32,821 nucleotides of DNA from an uncultured Clostridia bacterium (GTDB lineage Bacteria > Bacillota > Clostridia > Oscillospirales > Oscillospiraceae): contig CAMGRL010000021.1 in NCBI GenBank assembly GCA_946061515.1, positions 1-32,821 on the forward strand, read 5' to 3'. The translations under genes and the position numbers were made by a program. Every line of letters begins with the position of its first letter. The stretch's first letter is position 1. A model generated the notes under the pieces. The model ran no database searches. It saw only the letters and a program-made list of their open reading frames with translations, and was not told the DNA's origin. Shown piece by piece: positions 22,253-31,389 of this stretch.

Positions 22253-24379
22253 ATGAGCAAACGCAAGATTGCAATTTTTGCCGCAGCGGCGGCAATGGTT
22301 CTGGCGCTGCTGGCCGGACTGTATATTTACGGCAACAGAACAGAGCCGGAAAAGGAGAGCTTTCACTGCTTCACCTATGATCAGCAGGGGAATGTGCTGG
22401 ACGGTTACCGGTCTGAACAGGACGGAATGTGGACTTTGTTTCTGCCTTCCGACCTGCGGATATCGGAAACTGAAGTTTTCTTCACCGGCGGGATCAGCGC
22501 CGCCTCGGCCGGACAGCTGGATGAGGAGAACAAATGCGTCAGCGGCGCCTTTGAAAAAAGCGGCGACAGGCTGGAGCTGACCGGAGAAGACGGCCAGACA
22601 TACAGCGTTGCCGTCATGCAGTCCCAGCTTCCCAGCCTGTATCTCAGCCTGAAGGACACGTCTCTGGAGGAGATCCACGCCGACAAGGACGTCCGGCATC
22701 CGGGCAACAGCCTTTATCTGCGCAGTGCCGACGGAAAAGAGGATCTGAGTGCGGAAAGCTGTGTTGAAATCAAGGGCCGGGGCAACTCCTCCTGGACCAT
22801 GTTCGGCGACAAGAAGGGCTATCAGCTCAAGTTTGACAGCAAAACCTCCCTTCTGGGGATGAACGAGGCAAAAAAATGGATCCTGATCGCCAACGCCTGT
22901 GACGACAGCATGATCCGAAACCAGCTTGCTTACCATGCGGCCTCCTCCATGGAAATGGGCTTTGTGCCCTCCTTCCGCTATGTGGACCTGTGGATTGACG
23001 GGGACTACCGGGGGACCTACATGCTGGGCGAAAAGGTGGAGATCAGCGAAAACCGGCTGGCGCTGACAGACAGTTTGGGCGTGCTTTTTGAGCACGATGA
23101 GGCTTTTTTTGACGATGAGGATTACTGCTTTTTCAGCGCGATTTTGCAAAAGCACTTTGTGCTGAAGGACACGGTGGAAGCGGACGAGTCCCTGGTTTCC
23201 GCCGGGATCGCGGATTTTGAGACCGCGCTGGACCGGTTTTCCGTCTATCTCTATTCCCATGAACCGGAAGAGATCACGCTGGAAGACCTGTCGGAAATGA
23301 TCGACGTGGACTCTTTTATCAAGTATTATCTCCTCAATGAATATGTGCAGAACCGGGAGGCTTTTGCCAGCAGCTTCTATTGGTATAAGGACGGCCCGGA
23401 AGATGTTCTGCATCTGGGTCCCATATGGGACTTCGATACCTGCATGGGCAGCGACGGCGCGCCCTATACGGAAAATTACGGGATCCGGCATACCGTGTTC
23501 CGCTTTTTGCTGGCGGTCCCCGAATTTTACGAAAGAACCCAGGAGCTTTTTGCCCTGTATAAGGACGAGCTGGAGTCTTTGGCATCCTATGCGGGCGTGC
23601 TGAAGAAAGAAATCGAATCTTCCGCCGGGATGAATTATATCCGCTGGGATGTTCTGGGAATGCCCAACCCGAAGGGGGACGTCTCCTTCCAGAACAGTTT
23701 TGATGAGGCCGTCACCGTGGTTCAGGACTGGCTCAGAGGAAGGGCAGAGGCTTTCCGTCTCCCGGAAGGGGACGAGATCGTGAAAAACGCCCTGGTGACC
23801 AGTACTGTCAGCGACGACTGCCGCAGTATGGAGCTGTATTTCCGGGATGAGGGCCAATATGAGCAGATCCGCTTTGTGGTCTGGAGCCTGAACGACGGGC
23901 AGGACGATCTGGGCCAGTACGCGGCAAAACGGGACAGAAACGGCGTTTGGCACTATACCGTTGATCTGGCTATGCACAGCAGCGTGGGCGTATATGTGAT
24001 CTATGCCTATGCGGACGATTCCGGCGGCCCGATAGCGGGCGGATACAGTTATGTGGAGAGCACGGAGAATCTGCTGTACAAGCTCAGCGCCCAGGTGTCG
24101 GAGGACTGCAAAACCATGGAGATCACCATGGATGACTCCGGCAAGTGTTCAAAGATGGCATTTGCCGTTTGGAGCGACGTCAATGACCAGGACGATATTG
24201 AGTGGATCACCGCAGAGAAAGACAGCGACGGGCTCTGGCACGGCACCGTTGATCTGAGAGAACACCAGAGCGAGGGGATCTATCATATCCACGCCTTTTC
24301 CGTCAAGGGATCGAATCAGCTGAAGGTCGCTGCGGCCTCAGTGAACGTCCCTTTTGCGGTGAAAGGGTTTCTGTCCTGA
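22253..24379 (+). CDS. CotH-kinase family protein with two GBS-Bsp-like repeats, membrane-anchored
   Basis: The 708-residue protein opens with KRK and a single hydrophobic segment (IAIFAAAAAMVLALLAGLYI), a signal anchor, so the body is extracellular. The CotH domain spans about 120-500. It shows KGRGNSSW (about 173), KTSLLGMNEAKKWILIAN, the VDLWIDGDYRGTYMLGEKVE loop and GPIWDFDTCMG (about 388), the acidic motif of the family. CotH proteins are secretory kinase-like enzymes; Bacillus CotH phosphorylates spore-coat proteins. Two C-terminal GBS-Bsp-like repeats follow (about 510-595 and 610-700), each with the FxVWS-N-QDD pattern. The gene starts 72 bases after the methyltransferase-GT fusion with no clear terminator between, so cotranscription is likely. 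The target is unknown. Confidence 0.87.
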   Translation: MSKRKIAIFAAAAAMVLALLAGLYIYGNRTEPEKESFHCFTYDQQGNVLDGYRSEQDGMWTLFLPSDLRISETEVFFTGGISAASAGQLDEENKCVSGAFEKSGDRLELTGEDGQTYSVAVMQSQLPSLYLSLKDTSLEEIHADKDVRHPGNSLYLRSADGKEDLSAESCVEIKGRGNSSWTMFGDKKGYQLKFDSKTSLLGMNEAKKWILIANACDDSMIRNQLAYHAASSMEMGFVPSFRYVDLWIDGDYRGTYMLGEKVEISENRLALTDSLGVLFEHDEAFFDDEDYCFFSAILQKHFVLKDTVEADESLVSAGIADFETALDRFSVYLYSHEPEEITLEDLSEMIDVDSFIKYYLLNEYVQNREAFASSFYWYKDGPEDVLHLGPIWDFDTCMGSDGAPYTENYGIRHTVFRFLLAVPEFYERTQELFALYKDELESLASYAGVLKKEIESSAGMNYIRWDVLGMPNPKGDVSFQNSFDEAVTVVQDWLRGRAEAFRLPEGDEIVKNALVTSTVSDDCRSMELYFRDEGQYEQIRFVVWSLNDGQDDLGQYAAKRDRNGVWHYTVDLAMHSSVGVYVIYAYADDSGGPIAGGYSYVESTENLLYKLSAQVSEDCKTMEITMDDSGKCSKMAFAVWSDVNDQDDIEWITAEKDSDGLWHGTVDLREHQSEGIYHIHAFSVKGSNQLKVAAASVNVPFAVKGFLS

Positions 24380-24487
24380 TTATATCCGCCGGACAGCGCT
24401 TAAAAAAACAGGTTAATACATGCCGGTTGGCATTTATTATAAAATTGTTGGAAAGTAGTAAGAAATTTTTTGAATGGAGGAAAGTGC

Positions 24488-27400
24488 ATGAAAAACGCAG
24501 GGAAAAAGTTGTTGTCGGCAATTCTGGTTGTCGCAATGCTGGTTTCTCTCGCGCCCGCTGTTTATGCCACAGAGGCTGACACGGGTGAAGAAGCTCTGAC
24601 TCAGATCGAAACGACCGTACAGGACACTGCCGGTCAGGAGGAAGTTTCCACTGAGCCGGGCGAAAACGGTACCGACGCCGAGCCCGCAGAGGGCGGCGAG
24701 GACACCGACGCCGAACCCGCAGAGGGCGGCGAGGACACCGACGCCGAACCCGCAGAGGGCGGCGAAGACACCGACGCCGAACCCGCAGAGGGCGGCGAGG
24801 GTACTGACGCCGAACCCGCAGAGGGCGGCGAGGACACCGACGCTGAGCCCGCAGAGGGCGGCGAGGGTACCGACAACGAGACCTCAGAGGGGATCATCGT
24901 TGTTGATGATGAGGAAGTCATTGAGCTCTTTGAGAGCACGGATCAGGGCGCCATGGCTGCGGCTGGGATTTACGCCATTGGCAGGACGGAAAATAACCTG
25001 GCAAAGGGCGCTTCCTATGAAGAACTGATTCTGAAGGATAAAAACAAAAATCAGACTATCGCTTATCTTACTACGATCGATCTGTCAGAAAATTTGAAGC
25101 TGAAAGCAAGCTATACTGGTTACTATACGGCGAACAGTACAGTTGCTGAGCGTGCAGAAAAGGAATTGAGCTGGACATTATCTTCTGTTACCAGCCAGGC
25201 AGCTGACTATGAAACCATTGCGGATCCGGAAGGTACGGTCATTTGGGGAACCAATGGCGACTATTACAACATGCAGACTGGTGCGCCTATCGGCTACCTC
25301 ATTATGGAGGGAAACCTGGTTAAAACCGGAAATGAACCGTATTTTGCAATTCTGGATGACGGGACTGCAGAGATCCGAGACGCTGGGACAGATTATTCGG
25401 ATGTCGTGGAAGCAATCTCCGGCCCGTTCTATCTGATCAAGGACGGCGAGATTGCAGTTGGAAACGACGGCGAACAAATGCCCAGAAACAGTGTGGGTAT
25501 TGATGCCGATGGCAACGTCATTTTCCTGGAAGCGGATGGCCGGCAGGCACCTTATCGCGTTGGCATGAGCTGCTATGAAGTAGCCTGTATCCTGCTGGAT
25601 GCCGGCTGCGTTGATGCGCTTTATCTGGATGGCGGCGGCTCTGCTACTGTTGCGGCTCGTGTGGAAGGTTCCGATGAGCTGAAGGTCGTCAACAGTCCCA
25701 GTGATGGAATTGAACGGACTGTGTCCGACGCGATGCTCCTGATTTCTACAGAAGACAGCGATGGCGTATTTGATCATGCGTCCGTGTCTCCCAAGGGAAT
25801 CCAGTATACGCCCAATTCTACGGTGACTTTTGAGGCTATCGGTGTAGATGTCAGCGGCGGTTCCGCTCCGCTTCCCGAGAGTGGGCTGTCATGGGCGTTG
25901 GCTGCGGACAGCGCGGCTGCCGGTACTATGGATGCTGCTACCGGCGTATTTACTGCAGCGACTAATTATGTTGGTCCTGTCAATGTACAGCTTTCCTACA
26001 ATGGCGCGGTTGTCGGGTCTTCTACCATTACCATCATTGAGCCCGATGAACTCTATTTTGCCAATGAAGCGGTATCTCTGGACTTTGGTGCGGAAACCGA
26101 TCTTGGCCTGACTGTCAAGGGTGCCGAACTGGATGTCGTCTGCAAGGATGGCGACTTTACCTGGACAGTTACCCCCCCGGCAGGCGCTTCCTATGGCGCA
26201 GATGATGTGGGTACCGTTTCCAACAACATCTTTACCGCCGGCCCGAAGACCGGTGCGACTTTGACTGGTACGGTCGAGGTCTCCTATACGAATTTGAGCG
26301 GCGTGACCATCTCGGACACCATCGAAGTAGAGATTGGCAAGATGCCTACGGTGCTGCTGGACTTTGAGGAAACACCCGAGAATGGAATTTTAATGGGCGC
26401 TAACGCTGCCTGGGGTTACCGTTATGCCTTTCCTAACGTACCCTCCGGGCTTTCCGGTGTCAGTACGGAAGGATTTGGCACGGCAGGAACAGCATCGGTT
26501 GACCCCAATGGTGTTACAATTCCTCAGACTCTCGATTTAACCGGACCCAATGGTGCCGGACTTGCTTGCGGAGACTTCATCAACAGCAATCCTGCTTGGC
26601 AATGCAGTTCTGTGATCCCCTATAAATGGGATTGCACGAAGGATCCGGGCATATTGTACAATCAGATGGGCTATAATTACTATTCCGGCGCTATTTCCAG
26701 TGCTGCTGACGGCGTATGGAATACATATGCCAAGCTGGTGAATGCTTCGGAAGGCCCGGTTCGCTTTGGCAATCAGGCGCTGGAATTCCACTATGATTAT
26801 ACCCAAATTACCGGTAAGAACAATACCAATGAGTTCCTGGTTTATTCCGGTGACGAGATTAGCATTGATGGCAGCCCCTCTGCTATCGGCATGTGGGTGT
26901 ACGCACCGGAAGGTACTCCCAACTTCTGGCTGAGCACCTATATCAGCTATTGGAACGGATCCGGATATTCAAGTTATGGTCTGCTCCACTTCAAAACGAC
27001 CACTGTGGATGCAGCTGGCAATACCGTGAATACAACCACCCAGTACACCGGTATCAACTGGGAGGGCTGGAGGTACATGGAAGCTGACCTGTCTCCTGTC
27101 TATACGAAGGCGGCTGAAGTCAGCGCGGAGCATCCGCTGAAGATTATGCCCGGTCAGTACCTGCTGAATATGATCATCATTGAGGGCGGCACTTCCGATG
27201 TGAACGGCAACAAAATTACCTGTGGCGCTCGGGCCAGCGGCAGTATTTATATTGATAATGTGCGCGCGGTTTATGGCACCACCACCGATGACCTGCAGAA
27301 CCCGGTAATTACCTCCGTAAAAGGTGGAGCTGCTTCTTTGTCCACAATGGAGTTGACCAACCTTGAGGAAGATGGTTCAACCGTATTGACTACCAATGAG

Positions 27401-30400
27401 CTCCAGTTCTTTACGGAATACAATGATCCTCACGGAGAAAATTATTCCGGTATTTCCACGGATGATGTTGTAATCAAGATCGACGGCGAAGCAGTTGAAC
27501 GCGTAAGCAATGCGGATCAGGCTGTAACCTACGCTGTTTCTCTGGCCAATGGACGGCACACCATCTCCGTCGAAATTATGGACAATTTCGGCAACAGAGC
27601 AAGCACGACCAGAAGCTTCACTGTGAACAATCCTGACAGTGACCTGCCTACGGTTATTATCGACTATATGCAAGGGGCACCTTTGGGCGGCGACTTCGTT
27701 ATCGATTTTACGACTAACGATATCTCCGGCATTGATTCCATTACAGCCAAGGTCGTTTACGGTAACGTTGACAAATTTGACACAGCGGAAAACGGCGGTC
27801 AGGGACCCCATCAGACCAGTGCGCAAATAAGCTATGGCGATGGTTTCACCGGCAGCTATACCGCAGCCCGCAGCACCACCGCCGAGAAAACGGTAACGAT
27901 CGAAGCAACGTCCAGCGGTTCTGCAACCGGCAGCAACGTTATTCGGTTTGCTCTTCCCGTTGCCTCCAGTTTGACTGCTCTGGACAATTTGCCCCTGAGT
28001 GTTAGCGTCACCTATCAGAGCGGCGAGCATACTTATTCCGTTTCCACCGGAAAACTGACGATTCCCATTGTGGCGTCTTATGTGATTACCAATGATCCTA
28101 TGATTACCGGCGCTGAATCCGGTACGCTTTCCGTCGTTGATATTGCGGGCGAGCCTGCAGCCGGCGTTAAAATCTATGTCCAAAATGACGGCGACGCAAG
28201 CGATACCGAGTTGGGTGTTACTGACGAAAACGGTCAGTGGACAGGCGTATATTTCTGCGAAAAGGAAGCCGGAACGGTATCCGTTATATATGCAGAAAAA
28301 GACGGCGCACTCTCCTTCAAAACGAACATCACCACTTTGAACGCAGGTGGTGAGGAATTGCCCAGCATGATTCAGCTGAATATCAGCGGCTCCGATCAGA
28401 ATACGCAGAATATCAGCTGGATCGCCAACCCCATGAAGAATGAACATACTGCAATTGTGGAGTATGATACCCAGAGCGCCTACACGGAAAATGGCACTTT
28501 GTCGAAACGTGCAGAGGGGACAAGCACAAACTACCCGTTTGCTCTGTCCGGCGACGCGGCTCTGATCAACACTGTGACAGTCACCGGTCTGACTCCTGGC
28601 ACGACTTACAGCTACAGAGTCGGCGACGGCAAGAACTGGTCTGATGTACAGACATTTACTGTTTCCAATCCGGAAGACAATACGACTAATTTCTTCGTAG
28701 TGGCAGATACGCAGTTGGGCGGTAGCGCTGATCCTAACGCGGTCGCACTCATGAACTATGTGGCGGATCATGTAAACAAAACGGATGTGGACTTTGGCAT
28801 CCAGACCGGCGACTTCGTTGACAATGCCGGATACTTGAGCCAGTGGGAAACGATCCTGGATATCTTTACTCAGAATTATCCGGATATTCCGATTGCTCAG
28901 GTAATGGGCAACCATGAGTATTATGGCGACGTATCTGGCTCCGCTGCAGAGCTGATGTGGATGCTCGAAAATGAGCTGTACTACTCGGTGGAATACAACG
29001 ATGTATACATTGCAGTCATGAACTATGCTGCCAATGTACAGGAAGCCGCTGAATGGCTGAAGCAGGACGCGGCGAAGTCTGATTGCACATGGAAGATCCT
29101 TGCCGTTCACCAGCCTCCCTATTATACCAATCCTAAGGGCAGCAGTGAGGCGTTCAATCGCTACATTCCTGCTGCTGCGCAGGAAGCCGGTATTAACATG
29201 GTCTTCTCCGGCCATGATCACAGCTATGCCCGTACCGAAGTCCTGAAAGATGGGCAGGTTGTAGCATCAACGGATGAAAATGGCACGGCAATTGCAACTT
29301 ATGGAGAGGGCATTGTGTACTTTATCTGTGGTGACTTTGGTGAAAAGTCCCGCAGCATTGAATACGCAATTGATAATAATCCTGATTTCCATTTCGCTGT
29401 TGCCACCCAGAATTATACTGCGGCCTATGTGAGTGTCTCTGCCACCGAAAACAGTATGACCGTGACTGCGTATGACATCAAAGAAGATGGCAGTGCAGAT
29501 GTGCTGGACACCTTTACGATGTACAAAGCTGACGGCGCATGTGAAAAGAATGGGCATGTGCTTAATAACCCCGTATATACGAACGGAAAGCTGATTTGTT
29601 CGAGCTGCGGCAAAGCTTTGGATCCTGCTGAAGTGAGCTACACTGGCTGGGCTGTAGACGGAGCCAGCGAACTGCCCATGTTCTTCGTGGCAGGCGAATT
29701 CCAGACCGGCGAGTTCCTCATGGAAGAGACTACTTACTACTTCGATGAAAACGGCGTCGCTCTCGACGGTCCTGTAACCGTGGACGGCGTGGAGATGGAG
29801 TTTGACAGAGGCCTTCTGATCGGCGGTTACACCGGATTTATCAGAAAAGCTGACGGCAACACCTACCACTATATCGACGGTAAGATGACCTATGGCTGGT
29901 TTGAATTTGAAGGCGACTGGTATCACTTCGATGGCAAGACCGGCGTAATGTGCACCGAGAAGCATGTCATGCCCGACGATGAGGCCATCTCCAAGAAGGC
30001 ATATTACGACTTCGGCGAAGACGGCAAGCTGCTGTACGGCTACTTCAACCCCTCCGGTTACTACTACTGGGCTGGCCTGCCCAAGCGTGATTCCTGGGTC
30101 AAGACCGGCGACGATCCCGACTCCTGGTACCGCACCAACAGCTCCGGCCACTTCGTGAAGGACACCACCGGCAATCCCACCGTGGTCATTGAGATCAACG
30201 GCGTGCAGTACACCTTTGACAACACCAACGGCAAGCTGCTGAAGGGCAGCATCGTCAACAGGGAAGGCGTCCTGTACTACTACTGGGCCGGCAGAGCTGT
30301 GAACAACGGCTGGTTCGAGTTTGACGGCGATATCTACTACGCATTCAGTGACGGCAGCCTGGCAACCGGCGAGACCGAAATCAACGGCGTGAAGTACACC

Positions 30401-31213
30401 TTCAGCTCCATCGGCAAGCTCCAGTCTGAGGAGCTGATCCTCAGCATCAGCCTTTCCAAGGATCTGAGCCTGATGACCATCGCAGTGCTCAATGTTGACG
30501 AGGATATGACCGATGTGAGCTTCACCCTCACCAACGACTCCAAGCCCGTCAACGATAAGTTTGCCGCGGAGAGAGTTGACAACAGCCCCTGGACCGTGAC
30601 CGTTCCTCTCTGCCAGTATGACCTTTGCACTTCTTCTCTGTTCCACGTGAAGGTCAACGGCGTTGAGGACGGAAAGGACGTGCTTGTCACAGAGGGTGAG
30701 GTCAATGTGATCGCAGCGCCCACTCACGTGTACACCGACGAGCATGACGCCACCTGCAACAACTGCGGCCGCGTCCGCAAGACCGACCTGAGCACCACAA
30801 AGACCACCCCGATGTACCGTCTCTACAACCCGTTCACCGGCGAGCACTTCTACACCGGCAGCACCGAGGAGAGAGATGCCCTGTCCGCCATCGGCTGGAA
30901 GTATGAAGGTGTGGCCTGGAACGCTCCGGTTTCCGGCGGTATCCCTGTGCACCGTGTATGCAACCCCAACTCCGGCGACCACCACTACACCACCGACATG
31001 TCTGAGGTACTGATGCTCCTGGATGCGGGCTGGCAGTATGAGAACATCTGCTGGAACTCCGCCTTCAGCGACGCAGTGGCCCAGTACAGAATGTGGAACA
31101 AGAACGCCGACCTTGGCTCTCACCACTACACCAGCAGCACCGAAGAGCGCCAGATCCTGGTCGACGCAGGCTGGATCTTTGAGGGCATCGGCTGGTACGG
31201 CTTGACGAAGTAA
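24488..31213 (+). CDS. Giant secreted multidomain protein: NAGPA glycosidase, calcineurin-like phosphoesterase, wall-binding repeats, DUF5648
   Basis: The protein has 2241 residues from the ATG at 24488, with GGAGG before it. A cleavable signal peptide ends at about residue 28 (PAVYATEA). Six 11-residue acidic repeats (TDAEPAEGGED/G) fill 62-127. An NAGPA-type phosphodiester glycosidase domain covers about 160-420 (TNGDYYNMQTGAP, RNSVGIDADG, LYLDGGGSATVAAR, SDAMLLIS). Ig-like and carbohydrate-module-like regions cover about 430-1290. A phosphatase Fn3-like domain starts near 1295, then a metallophosphoesterase at 1400-1680 with VVADTQLGG, GDFVDN, GNHEYYG, HQPPYY and GHDHSYAR. A CxxC pair follows, then aromatic-Gly wall-binding repeats (about 1718-1978, GWFEFEGDWYHFDGKTG), a GBS-Bsp-like module, a CNNCGR linker and a C-terminal DUF5648 (YRLYNPFTGEHFYTGSTEER). 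It is surface-bound. It may remove a sugar and then a phosphate from one substrate. Confidence 0.85.
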   Translation: MKNAGKKLLSAILVVAMLVSLAPAVYATEADTGEEALTQIETTVQDTAGQEEVSTEPGENGTDAEPAEGGEDTDAEPAEGGEDTDAEPAEGGEDTDAEPAEGGEGTDAEPAEGGEDTDAEPAEGGEGTDNETSEGIIVVDDEEVIELFESTDQGAMAAAGIYAIGRTENNLAKGASYEELILKDKNKNQTIAYLTTIDLSENLKLKASYTGYYTANSTVAERAEKELSWTLSSVTSQAADYETIADPEGTVIWGTNGDYYNMQTGAPIGYLIMEGNLVKTGNEPYFAILDDGTAEIRDAGTDYSDVVEAISGPFYLIKDGEIAVGNDGEQMPRNSVGIDADGNVIFLEADGRQAPYRVGMSCYEVACILLDAGCVDALYLDGGGSATVAARVEGSDELKVVNSPSDGIERTVSDAMLLISTEDSDGVFDHASVSPKGIQYTPNSTVTFEAIGVDVSGGSAPLPESGLSWALAADSAAAGTMDAATGVFTAATNYVGPVNVQLSYNGAVVGSSTITIIEPDELYFANEAVSLDFGAETDLGLTVKGAELDVVCKDGDFTWTVTPPAGASYGADDVGTVSNNIFTAGPKTGATLTGTVEVSYTNLSGVTISDTIEVEIGKMPTVLLDFEETPENGILMGANAAWGYRYAFPNVPSGLSGVSTEGFGTAGTASVDPNGVTIPQTLDLTGPNGAGLACGDFINSNPAWQCSSVIPYKWDCTKDPGILYNQMGYNYYSGAISSAADGVWNTYAKLVNASEGPVRFGNQALEFHYDYTQITGKNNTNEFLVYSGDEISIDGSPSAIGMWVYAPEGTPNFWLSTYISYWNGSGYSSYGLLHFKTTTVDAAGNTVNTTTQYTGINWEGWRYMEADLSPVYTKAAEVSAEHPLKIMPGQYLLNMIIIEGGTSDVNGNKITCGARASGSIYIDNVRAVYGTTTDDLQNPVITSVKGGAASLSTMELTNLEEDGSTVLTTNELQFFTEYNDPHGENYSGISTDDVVIKIDGEAVERVSNADQAVTYAVSLANGRHTISVEIMDNFGNRASTTRSFTVNNPDSDLPTVIIDYMQGAPLGGDFVIDFTTNDISGIDSITAKVVYGNVDKFDTAENGGQGPHQTSAQISYGDGFTGSYTAARSTTAEKTVTIEATSSGSATGSNVIRFALPVASSLTALDNLPLSVSVTYQSGEHTYSVSTGKLTIPIVASYVITNDPMITGAESGTLSVVDIAGEPAAGVKIYVQNDGDASDTELGVTDENGQWTGVYFCEKEAGTVSVIYAEKDGALSFKTNITTLNAGGEELPSMIQLNISGSDQNTQNISWIANPMKNEHTAIVEYDTQSAYTENGTLSKRAEGTSTNYPFALSGDAALINTVTVTGLTPGTTYSYRVGDGKNWSDVQTFTVSNPEDNTTNFFVVADTQLGGSADPNAVALMNYVADHVNKTDVDFGIQTGDFVDNAGYLSQWETILDIFTQNYPDIPIAQVMGNHEYYGDVSGSAAELMWMLENELYYSVEYNDVYIAVMNYAANVQEAAEWLKQDAAKSDCTWKILAVHQPPYYTNPKGSSEAFNRYIPAAAQEAGINMVFSGHDHSYARTEVLKDGQVVASTDENGTAIATYGEGIVYFICGDFGEKSRSIEYAIDNNPDFHFAVATQNYTAAYVSVSATENSMTVTAYDIKEDGSADVLDTFTMYKADGACEKNGHVLNNPVYTNGKLICSSCGKALDPAEVSYTGWAVDGASELPMFFVAGEFQTGEFLMEETTYYFDENGVALDGPVTVDGVEMEFDRGLLIGGYTGFIRKADGNTYHYIDGKMTYGWFEFEGDWYHFDGKTGVMCTEKHVMPDDEAISKKAYYDFGEDGKLLYGYFNPSGYYYWAGLPKRDSWVKTGDDPDSWYRTNSSGHFVKDTTGNPTVVIEINGVQYTFDNTNGKLLKGSIVNREGVLYYYWAGRAVNNGWFEFDGDIYYAFSDGSLATGETEINGVKYTFSSIGKLQSEELILSISLSKDLSLMTIAVLNVDEDMTDVSFTLTNDSKPVNDKFAAERVDNSPWTVTVPLCQYDLCTSSLFHVKVNGVEDGKDVLVTEGEVNVIAAPTHVYTDEHDATCNNCGRVRKTDLSTTKTTPMYRLYNPFTGEHFYTGSTEERDALSAIGWKYEGVAWNAPVSGGIPVHRVCNPNSGDHHYTTDMSEVLMLLDAGWQYENICWNSAFSDAVAQYRMWNKNADLGSHHYTSSTEERQILVDAGWIFEGIGWYGLTK
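24671..24868 (+). repeat. Six tandem 33-bp repeats encoding TDAEPAEGGE(D/G)
   Basis: Six nearly identical 33-bp units lie in frame in the giant protein gene, differing mainly at third codon positions and at the last residue (Asp or Gly). They encode a flexible acidic spacer just after the signal peptide. Copy number changes would keep the frame. Confidence 0.95.
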
Positions 31214-31249
31214 TTCAGCTTCCTGCTGTACAGAAGCAAAAAATGAATA

Positions 31250-31282
31250 TACATCCTCTGCCGCATTGCGGCAGAGGATGTA
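31250..31282 (+). other. Perfect hairpin after the giant protein gene
   Basis: TACATCCTCTGCCGC-ATT-GCGGCAGAGGATGTA is a 15-bp perfect stem, 37 bases after the stop. No T-tract follows on either strand, so it may act as a 3'-end stabiliser rather than as a terminator. Confidence 0.6.
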
Positions 31283-31296
31283 CCGAAACAAAAAAC

Positions 31297-31338
31297 GTCA
31301 GGAAATATAAGCAGAAGCTCTTGTTTCCTGACTTTTTT
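31297..31338 (+). terminator. Rho-independent terminator after the giant protein gene
   Basis: GTCAGGAAA (31297-31305) pairs with TTTCCTGAC (31324-31332), followed by TTTTTT. The T-tract runs straight into TATAAT at 31338-31343, a candidate -10 for the next gene. Confidence 0.8.
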
Positions 31339-31389
31339 ATAATCCCAGGTAATAGACAACATGCAATAATCTTTTACTGAGGTGAAAAC

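Noticed and set aside
24671-24868. 33-bp periodic repeat as a possible CRISPR array
   Set aside because: The units abut without spacers, are in frame and encode an acidic protein repeat.
29267-31291. 674-residue minus-strand open frame opposite the giant protein; the same applies to long frames at 27377-29221, 22022-23977, 20549-22015 and 15019-16734
   Set aside because: All mirror confirmed genes on the plus strand, have Val/His/Gly-biased composition, and lack ribosome sites and recognisable domains.
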